Shown here: positions 43,229 to 51,023 of the stretch, piece after piece
Layout: each line of letters starts with the position of its first letter
Position numbering within the stretch: the stretch's first letter is position 1
DNA from: CAVTLG01 sp963735495
GTDB lineage: Bacteria > Chloroflexota > Ktedonobacteria > Ktedonobacterales > Ktedonobacteraceae
Direction of reading: 5' to 3'
Assembly: GCA_963735495.1 (NCBI GenBank)
Contig: CAVTLG010000006.1
Location: 186,001-250,000 of the forward strand
DNA length: 64,000 bases
Program-made: the position numbers and the translations under genes
The notes under the pieces: model-generated
What the model was told of the DNA's origin: nothing
The model's input: only the letters and a program-made list of their open reading frames with translations
Database searches by the model: none

Positions 43229-44293
43229 ATGCCATCAGACCGACTTCTACGTATATACTGGCTGCTGCTCTGCGCGACTGGCGGGATATGCACAGCACTG
43301 TGGCTAGCTGGTATACAGAGTATGCCGCTCGTTCATGCAGCAAAACAAGGAGGCGCAAACTTTACCATGAGTCGCATCTCTCCCAACGCAGGTAATCTCA
43401 TGGTTCCCTATTTTGTTTTCCAGGGATACGCGGGGGAGACTCTGACGAATAGCGCTCGTGTGACGAACGTTGGTGACGCTACTGGTACAGTTAATTTCTA
43501 TGTCCAGGATGCTAAAACCTCGCAGAATAGTGGAACGTCATTTTCATCACTGGTCACACCTCCGCAGAGAGTGGGGGCCTGGATCACGCTGAGCCGTCAG
43601 CAATTGACACTTGTGCCGGGGCAAAGTCAGAATATCTCATTTGTTGTGCACATTCCACTAAATATGCATTCAGGACAATTTGAGGGTGGAATTTTGGCGA
43701 TACCTGCTAACGGCTCGCAACAGCATACCACGGTCAATAATCATGATAAGAATGTTGCGCCAGTGCATCTGAATATCCAGAAGATCATTGCCATGGGCGT
43801 GCTCGTCAATCTGCCAGGTCCGTATGTTGCTCGTTTGCAATCGACAGGTGTCTCATACAATACACAGAGTTCCTATCAGCAGGTGCTCGTGGAGCTGAAA
43901 AACGCTGGTAATATGCTGATTCATCCTCATGGCTATTTGAAGATTCGCGATAATAAAGGACAGATCTTGCAGAACTGGCCTATGAAACTGGACACCATTC
44001 AGCCACAAACTGTGATCCAATATCCGCTCTATATCCAGAATGCAGTCCTGCGTCCCGGAACGTACCCGGCAGAACTGCTGCTCCAATATGAACAGCAGGG
44101 GCGTTTGCTGCTCAAGACGACGCTCACGGTACCCGCACCTCCTGCTCCTCCATTGTTGCCAAAGATATCGCTCGTTCCGGCGCTCACTGCGACGGGTAAT
44201 GCGTGGAACTGGTATTATATTGCTGGTATCATCATTCTATTGTTTCTGGGAGGAAGCTTCGCGTTTTGGAGACGCAGTCTGAGGCGGAAATAG
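43229..44293 (+). CDS. DUF916-type WxL-interacting membrane-anchored protein
   Basis: 354 residues. N-terminal signal segment (I-Y-W-L-L-L-C-A-T-G-G-I-C-T-A-L-W-L-A) ends at H-A-A. The ectodomain has Y-F-V-F-Q-G-Y-A-G-E-T-L-T-N-S-A-R-V-T-N-V-G, P-G-Q-S-Q-N-I-S-F-V-V-H-I-P and G-Q-F-E-G-G-I-L-A, as in DUF916, and a second beta domain behind it. One transmembrane helix (I-A-G-I-I-I-L-L-F-L-G-G-S) near 330 and a short basic tail W-R-R-S-L-R-R-K. In Firmicutes such proteins pair with WxL proteins at the cell surface. Start follows AAAGGAATTCTACC. It lies 139 bases after one WxL-like gene; an IS separates it from the other. Confidence 0.78.
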   Translation: MPSDRLLRIYWLLLCATGGICTALWLAGIQSMPLVHAAKQGGANFTMSRISPNAGNLMVPYFVFQGYAGETLTNSARVTNVGDATGTVNFYVQDAKTSQNSGTSFSSLVTPPQRVGAWITLSRQQLTLVPGQSQNISFVVHIPLNMHSGQFEGGILAIPANGSQQHTTVNNHDKNVAPVHLNIQKIIAMGVLVNLPGPYVARLQSTGVSYNTQSSYQQVLVELKNAGNMLIHPHGYLKIRDNKGQILQNWPMKLDTIQPQTVIQYPLYIQNAVLRPGTYPAELLLQYEQQGRLLLKTTLTVPAPPAPPLLPKISLVPALTATGNAWNWYYIAGIIILLFLGGSFAFWRRSLRRK

Positions 44294-44351
44294 GTATCAT
44301 TGCATAACCGTGCGCTACGGTAGACAACTGGCTTTCAGCTATATACGCGTA

Positions 44352-44410
44352 CGGAGCTTCTGCGCGGAGATACATCCTGACAAATCTCCGCGCAGAAGCT
44401 CCGCCTTTTA
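44352..44410 (+). terminator. Very strong rho-independent terminator
   Basis: A 20-bp perfect stem (44352-44371 with 44384-44403, GC-rich, loop 12) followed by CCTTTTATT. It lies 59 bases after the DUF916 stop and closes that transcript. The IS4-like element begins shortly after. Confidence 0.85.
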
Positions 44411-44466
44411 TTAATTTATGAATAGAAAATCCATTTTTGCTGTAACCCTTCAGGTATGGTGTTACC

Positions 44467-46084
44467 TCGCGTAGGGGCCGCGCCAAGACCTTTTTTTCTT
44501 CGCCCCACGCCGCAGATCGACCACCCAAAAAGGTCTTGGCGTCCCTGGCGGCGGCCCATCCCATCTTTGAACCCAACCCGGACAACCGCAAGGGCCACCA
44601 ACTCCAACTAATTGAGAAAAGGGGTTGCGAAAAAGGAAAAAATGAAGGACAATCCTTTCAAAAGTCTTCAAACGCCTGAAAAAGGAGTCCTTCACATGAA
44701 ACATGATACCCCATGGACACAAGAGATGCCGGTAGCCACGCAGAGTCAGGAAGGAGTCAAAGCCATGGTGAGACAGTTCAGCGTGATCCAGCCGGTCACA
44801 CCCGCAGGCAAGAAGCGGGGTCGCCCCCAACGCTTGCGCATGGAGCACCTCGCCAGAAGCATCCTGTGGTGCTTTCTGAACGGGTGGCATTGCCAGTTGG
44901 AACTCTGGCGGTTCTTGTGTCGGGAGTCCATCGGTCGCTTTGCTTCGCTGGACATCAGTGATCAAGCGGTCTACAAGTGCTTGTCCAATGGGGGAGCCCA
45001 GGCCATGCAGGTGTTGTGTGTCCAGGTGAGTGCGTGGATCATTGAGCTGCTGGCTTCCTGTGAGGATCGCGATCTGGCACCAGGCTTTGGGCAGATCCTG
45101 GCGCTCGACGAGAGCACGCTCGAACGCCATGAAGCGCTGGGTCAGCGAGTTGCGCGGACGACCTAATGGCGATCCGTTGCTGCTGGCAGGCCGGTTGAGT
45201 GTGCTCTTTGATGTTCGTCGACAGTGTGTGCGACGCCTCGATCTGCTGCCGGAGGCACTGGTGCATTCCTTCGTCCATGCGCGCCAGATGATCGACGGGT
45301 TGGCAAGGGGAACCTTGCTGCTCTTCGACCTGGGCTACTACGCCTTTGCGTGGTTTGATGAGCTGACCGCCCGAGGGTTGTGGTGGATCAGCCGGGTCAA
45401 GAGCAATAGCTCGTTCAAGCTCCAACATGTGCTCATCGAGCGCGATGGGTATCGCGAAGAGATCGTGCAATTGGGTGCCTATCGCAACGACCATGCTGCC
45501 TTCAGCGCCCGCTTGATCTGTATCCGCTATCATGGGGTCTGGTATCGCTATCTGAGCAATGTGCTCGATCCGCGCATGCTCTCGGGAGCCCAGATCGTAC
45601 GTTTGTACGGCAGACGCTGGGATATCGAGCTGGCCTTTCGCACGCTGAAAGATCATTTGAACCTGCGTGTGCTCTGGAGTGCCAAAGCCGACGTGATCGC
45701 CGTCCAAGTGTGGGCGACGCTTATCCTGGCCCAACTGTGCTCGTGCTACCAGGTGCAAGTGGCTGCTGAAGCTGACGTGGAGGTCTTTGATGTCTCCCTG
45801 GAATTGCTGCTGCGTGAGCTGCCTCGTCTGCTCTCTAAAGGGATTGACCCTGTCTGTGAGCTGGCTCGCATCGGACGCTCCCTTGGCATCATTCGACCGA
45901 GTACTCGTATCCAGCGCGATGTTCCTTGCTATGATTTGCGTGTCTATTGTTGGCCTCCTTTCGATTTACCGTTGTTTCGCGTACCGCGTTATGATCACCG
46001 TTCTGCTGGCAACCGCAATCGTCAAAAGAAGGCGACTGCTTGAATTAGTTGGAGTCAATGCCGCAAGGGCTTGTCCCTACGCGA
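44467..46084 (+). mobile_element. IS4-like insertion sequence
   Basis: TCGCGTAGGG at 44467-44476 is inverted at 46075-46084. Subterminal inverted blocks also match: ACTCCAACTAATT near 44600 with its complement near 46043, and a hairpin GCCAAGACCTTTTTT near 44482. The transposase frame lies between. No clear target duplication. It sits between the DUF916 gene and the second WxL-like gene. Confidence 0.65.
44642..46043 (+). pseudogene. IS4-family transposase, frame broken near 45130
   Basis: From ATG 44642 (AAAGGAAAAA before it) the frame carries K-K-R-G-R-P-Q-R-L-R-M-E-H-L-A and the first catalytic Asp in I-L-A-L-D-E-S-T-L-E, then runs off to a stop at 45166. Skipping one base at GAACGCC restores A-M-K-R-W-V-S-E-L-R-G-R-P-N-G-D-P-L-L. 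The rest holds L-F-D-L-G-Y-Y-A-F-A-W-F with the second Asp and Y-G-R-R-W-D-I-E-L-A-F-R-T-L-K with the Y-R-E-K signature. All catalytic residues survive, so a one-base error or recent inactivation is likely. Confidence 0.8.
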
Positions 46085-46215
46085 CCCTGCTAGCTGACCT
46101 GAGTAGTTACCTGATGATTTGATCACAGCAATATATTGATAAAATTATGTTGCACTGTTCTGTAACATATAATCAGGAAGGATGATCAAGAAGATTGGGT
46201 AGCAGTGTGTGTGGT

Positions 46216-46893
46216 ATGTATGGATTTTGGTGGAGGGTCCTCAAATACTGTTTGCAGGGCGCAGTGTTGGGCATATTTATCCTCGTAGCAATAGCAGGGA
46301 AGCCCTCCTATGTATTTGCTGGCAGTATCTCGGCAACAGCCGATTCGGCGGCAACTGTTACCAGTTCTAACGTTACAAGTAGGCATATTGCGCTGGCGGG
46401 AGAAGATCAGATGGTCACATTCGATTTTGCCATCGATCTCTCGGATACTACCGATGGGACAACCGGTTGGAGCCTCGCGGCTGCAGATAGCAATCCTTCG
46501 ACCGTCTTTTTGGGTCCGTCGGCTAATACCAATACAGGGATGCTCAATGCAGATCTGTACAACGCTGATCATAGTCATGTTGTTGAACTGCCGGTCTATC
46601 TGACAGGACTGGATACCGTAGCATCAACCTGCACAGATCTCTCTGGATGCTCTCCTACGCTAGGTAACGTAGAGAGTGCTTCTGACGTGCTCGTGTCTCC
46701 CACAGATCCACGTGCACTTTCGATTACTCCTTATACGTTTATAACATCAAGTAACCCTGGCAGTAGCGCGACCTCTGGAACATACCACCTGGTTGTAAAC
46801 GGTTATTTTGTGCTGCCAACGGCTGCACCACCCGCTCCAACTGACGGCTATCAGTCTACGATTACGGTGACGCTCACCGATAGTTATGCTTGA
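46216..46893 (+). CDS. WxL-like exported surface protein 2
   Basis: About 225 residues, intact paralogue of the protein at 42344. A hydrophobic export signal (G-A-V-L-G-I-F-I-L-V-A-I-A-G) ends near V-F-A-G. The mature part shares S-S-N-V-T, L-A-G-E-D-Q-M-V-T-F-D-F-A-I-D-L, G-T-T-G-W-S-L-A-A-A-D-S-N-P-S-T and G-N-V-E-S-A with the first copy. The W-S-L is a true W-x-L; the C-terminal block S-T-I-T-V-T-L-T-D resembles the second motif with Val in place of Trp. Start uncertain: ATG 46216, or TTG 46195 behind AAGGATGATCAAG. Likely a surface partner of the DUF916 protein. Confidence 0.68.
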   Translation: MYGFWWRVLKYCLQGAVLGIFILVAIAGKPSYVFAGSISATADSAATVTSSNVTSRHIALAGEDQMVTFDFAIDLSDTTDGTTGWSLAAADSNPSTVFLGPSANTNTGMLNADLYNADHSHVVELPVYLTGLDTVASTCTDLSGCSPTLGNVESASDVLVSPTDPRALSITPYTFITSSNPGSSATSGTYHLVVNGYFVLPTAAPPAPTDGYQSTITVTLTDSYA

Positions 46894-46985
46894 TAGAGTT
46901 ATGCACTCCCCTGAGACAAAAGCCCAGGGCTATTTAAACCATGGGGGCAATACACTCGTACTACCAAAAATGGTAGAATGAAAGA

Positions 46986-47240
46986 AGCGCATTGCGTCAT
47001 GGGAAATCTTACCCGAGCGTATGCTACTCACGCCCTTTCCCCTTGCCTGTTTTTGGGCCTGCCGCAAGCTCTCCGTATACATCGAGCCTCTTCTGAACAC
47101 GACCCATTGGTTGGTCCCCCTTGCTTTAAGGAGTAAGATGTCTCATGAGGCAAGCGGGATGGGTCAAAGGTCCCTCATCAGGACTCTCAACCTTCAAACG
47201 GTTTCCCATTCGTTGTTGCTGGTGGAGGAGGATACCTTTC
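46986..47240 (+). repeat. Diverged repeat copy B, upstream of an IS110 remnant
   Basis: Begins CGCATTGCGTCATGGGAAAT and shares ordered blocks with copy A at 38147-38400, including GGTCCCTCATCAGGA and the region around GCAAGCTCTCCGTA. It ends about 120 bases before the IS110-type transposase fragment. IS110 elements carry a structured guide RNA in a non-coding end, which is one possible identity for this repeat. Confidence 0.5.
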
Positions 47241-47358
47241 TCCGAAAATGCTCACCGATGGTCTGGCTTTCAGAAGTGATCTGCATCCATGAAGTCTAGG
47301 TGGTCTATCGCTTGACCTTGACCCGCTTTTAGGGAGTCGGAGAAGAGAAATATGCTAG

Positions 47359-47889
47359 ACTAGAAAGCGGGAGGGCCAGATTTTGACCTCTATTCCGGGG
47401 ATTGGACCGCTTCAGGCTGCTATCCTCATCGCTTGCATTGGCAACATTGCCAACTTTGAACGGCCCGCTCAGCTCAAGTTGTATTGCGGGTGGGTTCCTG
47501 CCATCGCTGAGTCTGGAACGATGCTGAACCAGGCTCGTCTCTCGCCACGCGGATCGCGCTTGCTCAAACCCACGATCTATATGGCGGTCTTGAAGACGAT
47601 TAGAATGGATTGCGAATGGGCCAGGTTGTACGAGCGTCTGGTACCGATCAAATGCCGCTACGATGAGAAGAGGAGAGCCTATATTGGTCGTGGACGCGTC
47701 ATTGGTCGTATCGCAGGGCAAATGCTCTCGGTGGCCTATGCTCTGCTGAAATCGGACCAGGAAACGCTCAGCAAATTGGCCCAGGTACTCCTTTGCCTCC
47801 CCCAGTGCTCTATGACCCAGAGCTTCATCGGAAGCATCGCGCAGGGCAGTATCAGGCTCCATCTTCGGGACAGAGACCACGTAAGTTGA
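47359..47889 (+). pseudogene. IS110-family transposase, C-terminal fragment
   Basis: About 176 residues. The helix-hairpin-helix block L-T-S-I-P-G-I-G-P-L-Q-A-A-I-L-I-A-C-I-G, then Y-C-G-W-V-P-A-I-A-E-S-G and the Ser-containing R-G-S-R-L-L-K-P-T-I-Y-M-A identify the Transposase_20 half of IS110. The N-terminal DEDD (RuvC-like) half is missing; an in-frame TAG at 47356-47358 closes the frame just upstream. A dead remnant. The repeat at 46986 may be the matching left end. Confidence 0.78.
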
Positions 47890-48612
47890 TCGAACTTCCC
47901 CATCATTAGCTCATCAATTTAATGTTTCTACACAAGTCTTCCTTTCAGAATTCAAGCTAATTGGCAGGGATAAGTCGGGTATGCACAGAGTTCTCCAACA
48001 ACTCTGATACCTTCCGGTACACTCACTTTCTGCCGCTGATGCGGCGCACTGGCTCGTTGCGCAATTCGTGGGCTTTGGAGCCTACTATCACCGCCTGGTT
48101 GATCGCGGGATGAAAAAAGGGATGGTTATAGTGGCAGTGATGCGCAAATTGCTCATCGTGGCTGCTCATCTCATCCTCACTGAGCAGGTGTATGAGCCTG
48201 TGAAAACAACATCTGGACACTGTCCAGACGCCAAGGGGGATTTGTTGTGCCTTTGTAAGACTTCACGATCCGGTTATTAGGCAGATTTTTTACCACCCCT
48301 TCCGCAGGGCTTGACAAATTCTATATTAGACGAGAGCTACTGCGTCACTGATAGCTCTTTCAAGAAGAACTTTCACCATGTCTTCGAGCCATATGCTGCC
48401 TGGTTCACCTCGAGCACAAAAGAGCCAGTTTCCTGGGATATGGTCTCAGGCTTGGGTGATCATCATGCTCCAGAATGTATTCCCCATACTGGCAATTATG
48501 TGGAATATGATTTGAAGGCACTACATCTATAAATTTGATAATATTGGCTTTACATACATCCCCCACTTAGGTATACTTTCGACAACTTGAGATGAGGAGA
48601 AGGAGTGTGTGA
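47890..48612. other. Gene-poor stretch before the integrase
   Basis: About 720 bases with no supported gene. There is a short palindrome TCTGGACACTGTCCAGA near 48210 and an imperfect GAGCTACTG...GATAGCTC hairpin near 48331. No transfer RNA or direct repeat that would mark an attachment site was recognised. Confidence 0.4.
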
Positions 48613-49662
48613 ATGAAAGATATTTGTTGGGATCGTTACCCGCTTCTCTCTCAGTTCGCCCATGGACGAACATGGCTGACGATCCAATCAAACTTAGGTT
48701 TGTCTCCTAATACGATTGATGCCTATGGACGCGGATTGGAAGACTATCTGACGTTTAGCCATCGCAGCAATATCTCCATTGAAGCTGCAGACAAGGAACA
48801 CGTAGCTCTGTACGTGAACGATCTTACTTCGCGTAACAATCCTCATCGTGCGAATATTCGTGTGCTCAATTCGGGAGCAGGCTTGGCGAATGCGACTCTT
48901 CAGCAAAGATTGACCGTCGTTCGTCTTTTCTATGACTACCTCATGAAAGAAGGGCTTCGGCAGGAAAATCCTGTAGGGAGAGGATGCTACACACCTGGAA
49001 AGGGCTTTGCAGGTTATCGTGACCGTGGCCTTATTCCGCGCTATCGTAAGCTGCCCTGGATACCGGATGATGAACAATGGCAGCAGATTCTTCAGGTAGT
49101 GCGAGAGGAGTCCTTACGCAATCGCTTCATGTTTGCGTTAACATACGATGCAGCGTTACGACGGGAAGAGGTATGTAGTCTGCAAACAGGTGATCTCGAT
49201 CCAGCAAGACGGTTGGTCCATATTCGTGGGGAAATCACAAAAGAACGAGTCACTGAGCGAGTTATCCCCTATTCTGAAGCTACCAACAAACTGTATATGA
49301 GCTATCTCTCTGAGCGTCGCCAACTCAGTCGACAACGTGGTCCTTTATTCCTTTCTGAGTCTCGGCGAAACAAAGCCCATCCGATTTCTATATGGACCTG
49401 GTCAAAGGTCATTGAGGGCATTGCTCGCCGTGCTGAAGTCCAACAATTTACCACGCAAGCACTTCGTCATCTTTGCTTGACAGATCTTGCGAGATCACAC
49501 TGGGATATCCATGAAATTGCGACATTTGCAGGCCATCGTAACTTACAAACAACCATGCTTTACATTCATCTGAGTGGACGTGAACTTGCCGACTGTGATT
49601 TGCCATCGGTCCTGACCAATTTGGACGGGTTATCGTTCAATGGCAGTGAAGATTATACCTGA
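48613..49662 (+). CDS. Tyrosine recombinase/integrase, XerD-like
   Basis: 349 residues. N-terminal SAM-like core-binding domain (L-S-P-N-T-I-D-A-Y-G-R-G-L-E-D-Y) and catalytic domain with Arg in D-A-A-L-R-R-E-E-V-C-S-L (about 180), the second Arg in Q-A-L-R-H-L-C-L-T-D-L-A (about 292), G-H-R-N-L-Q-T-T and the nucleophile in M-L-Y-I-H (about 316). The His three residues before the second Arg is Gln, a tolerated change in some members. Frame complete, so probably active. Start ATG at 48613 follows GAGGAGAAGGAGTGTGTGA. It leads a block of recombinase remnants and is the best candidate for moving this accessory region. Confidence 0.85.
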   Translation: MKDICWDRYPLLSQFAHGRTWLTIQSNLGLSPNTIDAYGRGLEDYLTFSHRSNISIEAADKEHVALYVNDLTSRNNPHRANIRVLNSGAGLANATLQQRLTVVRLFYDYLMKEGLRQENPVGRGCYTPGKGFAGYRDRGLIPRYRKLPWIPDDEQWQQILQVVREESLRNRFMFALTYDAALRREEVCSLQTGDLDPARRLVHIRGEITKERVTERVIPYSEATNKLYMSYLSERRQLSRQRGPLFLSESRRNKAHPISIWTWSKVIEGIARRAEVQQFTTQALRHLCLTDLARSHWDIHEIATFAGHRNLQTTMLYIHLSGRELADCDLPSVLTNLDGLSFNGSEDYT

Positions 49663-50000
49663 GTTTGACTCTCCCGCGTTTTGGTGATGAAAGCCCATCA
49701 ACAGGACAACATCCCCAGAAACTGAGGCTTCTGCAACGCGGTCACCCCATTCCGCAAAACCAGAAAGCGTCTCCTTACCAGCCAGTTGTGTGTTACTGGC
49801 TGGCTATCGGCAAAAAAGAGCACAGGAGATCGGCTCAGAAGGACTCCCTACGCACAAATGAAGCTTGTCTAGCTTCGCCAGCTCTTAGAAGCGCTGCAGA
49901 ACGCGCTGACGCAACAAGGGAAATCCGGCTCGGCCATACATCATTCTCTTGATGAGTTTTATTCTGGCTACCTGCCCTTCTGTCTGCGCATTTAAACGAA

Positions 50001-50306
50001 CTGTCAACTACACCTGATAACACGAATAGTGAGCATGGTTTTACCATCACTCACCCCTTTCATTCTCTGTCAGGGCAAACTTTTCTTCTGCTCTCACAGC
50101 GCTTTGCCTGGGGAGAAGAACGGGTGCGTTTTTCTGATCCGCACACCCACCAGGTCCGCTCCTTACCACTGGCCTGGACGAATCTCGCCCTGCCTGATCC
50201 TTTTGTGGTTGTTGCAGCAGGGAAAGCTGTGCTACGTTTTAGTGACTTGCAACAGCTCACAGCGTTTCTTACGGAGAAGCAGACTTACGGTCAGGGGGAT
50301 CACTAA
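50001..50306 (+). pseudogene. DUF5372-like protein next to a serine recombinase, 5' end unclear
   Basis: The open frame reads F-T-I-T-H-P-F-H-S-L-S-G-Q-T-F, R-F-A-W-G-E-E-R-V-R-F-S-D, L-P-L-A-W-T-N-L and D-P-F-V-V-V-A-A-G-K, which fits the DUF5372 family seen beside resolvase-type recombinases. No convincing start codon or ribosome site is present upstream (only a CTG near 50001), so the 5' end may be damaged. It ends 1 base before the recombinase ATG. Confidence 0.5.
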
Positions 50307-50307
50307 T

Positions 50308-51023
50308 ATGGCTCAGCATGTCACTGCTCAACACCTCACACGCCTGGCATGTTTGTATATTCGTCAAAGTACCCTGCAACAAGTTTTGGAGAATACAGAA
50401 AGTACTGCCCGCCAATATGCACTGCGGGAACGAGCGCGAGCACTGGGGTGGGCCGACGAACGCATTGTGGTGATTGATCAAGATCTGGGCCACTCGGGGG
50501 CCTCTACTGTCGATTGGCTGGGCTTCCAGTGCCTGGTGGCAGAGGTAGGACTTGGGCAAGTGGGACTCGTTTTGGGATTGGAGGTCTCTCGGCTCGCACG
50601 CAACTCCAGAGATTGGCATCATCTGCTGGAAATTTGTGCGCTCACGCATACGTTAATCCTGGATGAAGAGGGTCTCTATGATCCCTCTACGTTCAACAAT
50701 CGTCTTTTGCTTGGTTTGTATGTTAGATATCATCTGGAACACAGTGGAAGATGAATATCTAACTGTCATTATGTATCTTCTGTGCTCGATTCCGATGAGG
50801 TTTTCTGGGAAGACGAGCTAGATGATACATAATGAAAGGGACCATGTCAGAGGCTGAGCTTTTTGTCCTGCGTGCTCGTCTGCAAGGAGGCATCCTGAAC
50901 AAAGCACGTCGTGGGGCTCTCAAACTGCCTTTACCCATTGGATTATGCTATACCGAGAACGAAGTCATTGTTCTTGATCCAGATCTGCTTGATGAAAGTC
51001 AATTAGATAGGCCCACTTCTTTT
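50308..51023 (+). pseudogene. Serine recombinase, broken by a small insertion and by an IS
   Basis: ATG 50308 after TCAGGGGGATCACTAAT. The resolvase domain shows L-Y-I-R-Q-S-T with the catalytic Ser, D-Q-D-L-G-H-S-G-A-S and L-E-V-S-R-L-A-R-N-S-R-D-W-H. After N-N-R-L-L-L-G-L the frame is interrupted by 116 foreign bases (50719-50834) and resumes K-G-T-M-S-E-A-E-L-F-V-L-R-A-R-L-Q-G-G-I-L-N-K-A-R-R-G-A-L. About 60 codons later it runs into the IS at 51024. The zinc-ribbon and C-terminal domains are gone. Forms a unit with the DUF5372-like frame upstream. Confidence 0.78.
50719..50834. mobile_element. 116-bp insertion in the serine recombinase gene
   Basis: The flanking coding sequence matches the normal recombinase on both sides (L-L-L-G-L then K-G-T-M-S-E), so this piece is an insertion. 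Its ends are partly inverted: TAGATATCATCT near the left and AGATGATACAT near the right. The size and partial inverted ends suggest a miniature element. No target duplication is clear. Confidence 0.5.

Noticed and set aside
44462..45758. Long minus-strand frames over the IS4-like transposase
   Set aside because: The plus strand carries the D, D and Y-R-E-K signatures; the minus frames are antisense shadows.
48301..48345. Possible promoter with TTGACA before the integrase
   Set aside because: The only TATATT-like box lies about five bases after TTGACA, far too close for a sigma-70 promoter.
49665..49952. 95-codon frame after the tyrosine recombinase
   Set aside because: Composition is not protein-like and no start site is present. 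A short helical piece (L-R-Q-L-L-E-A-L-Q-N-A-L) in another frame may be a gene relic but is too broken to call.
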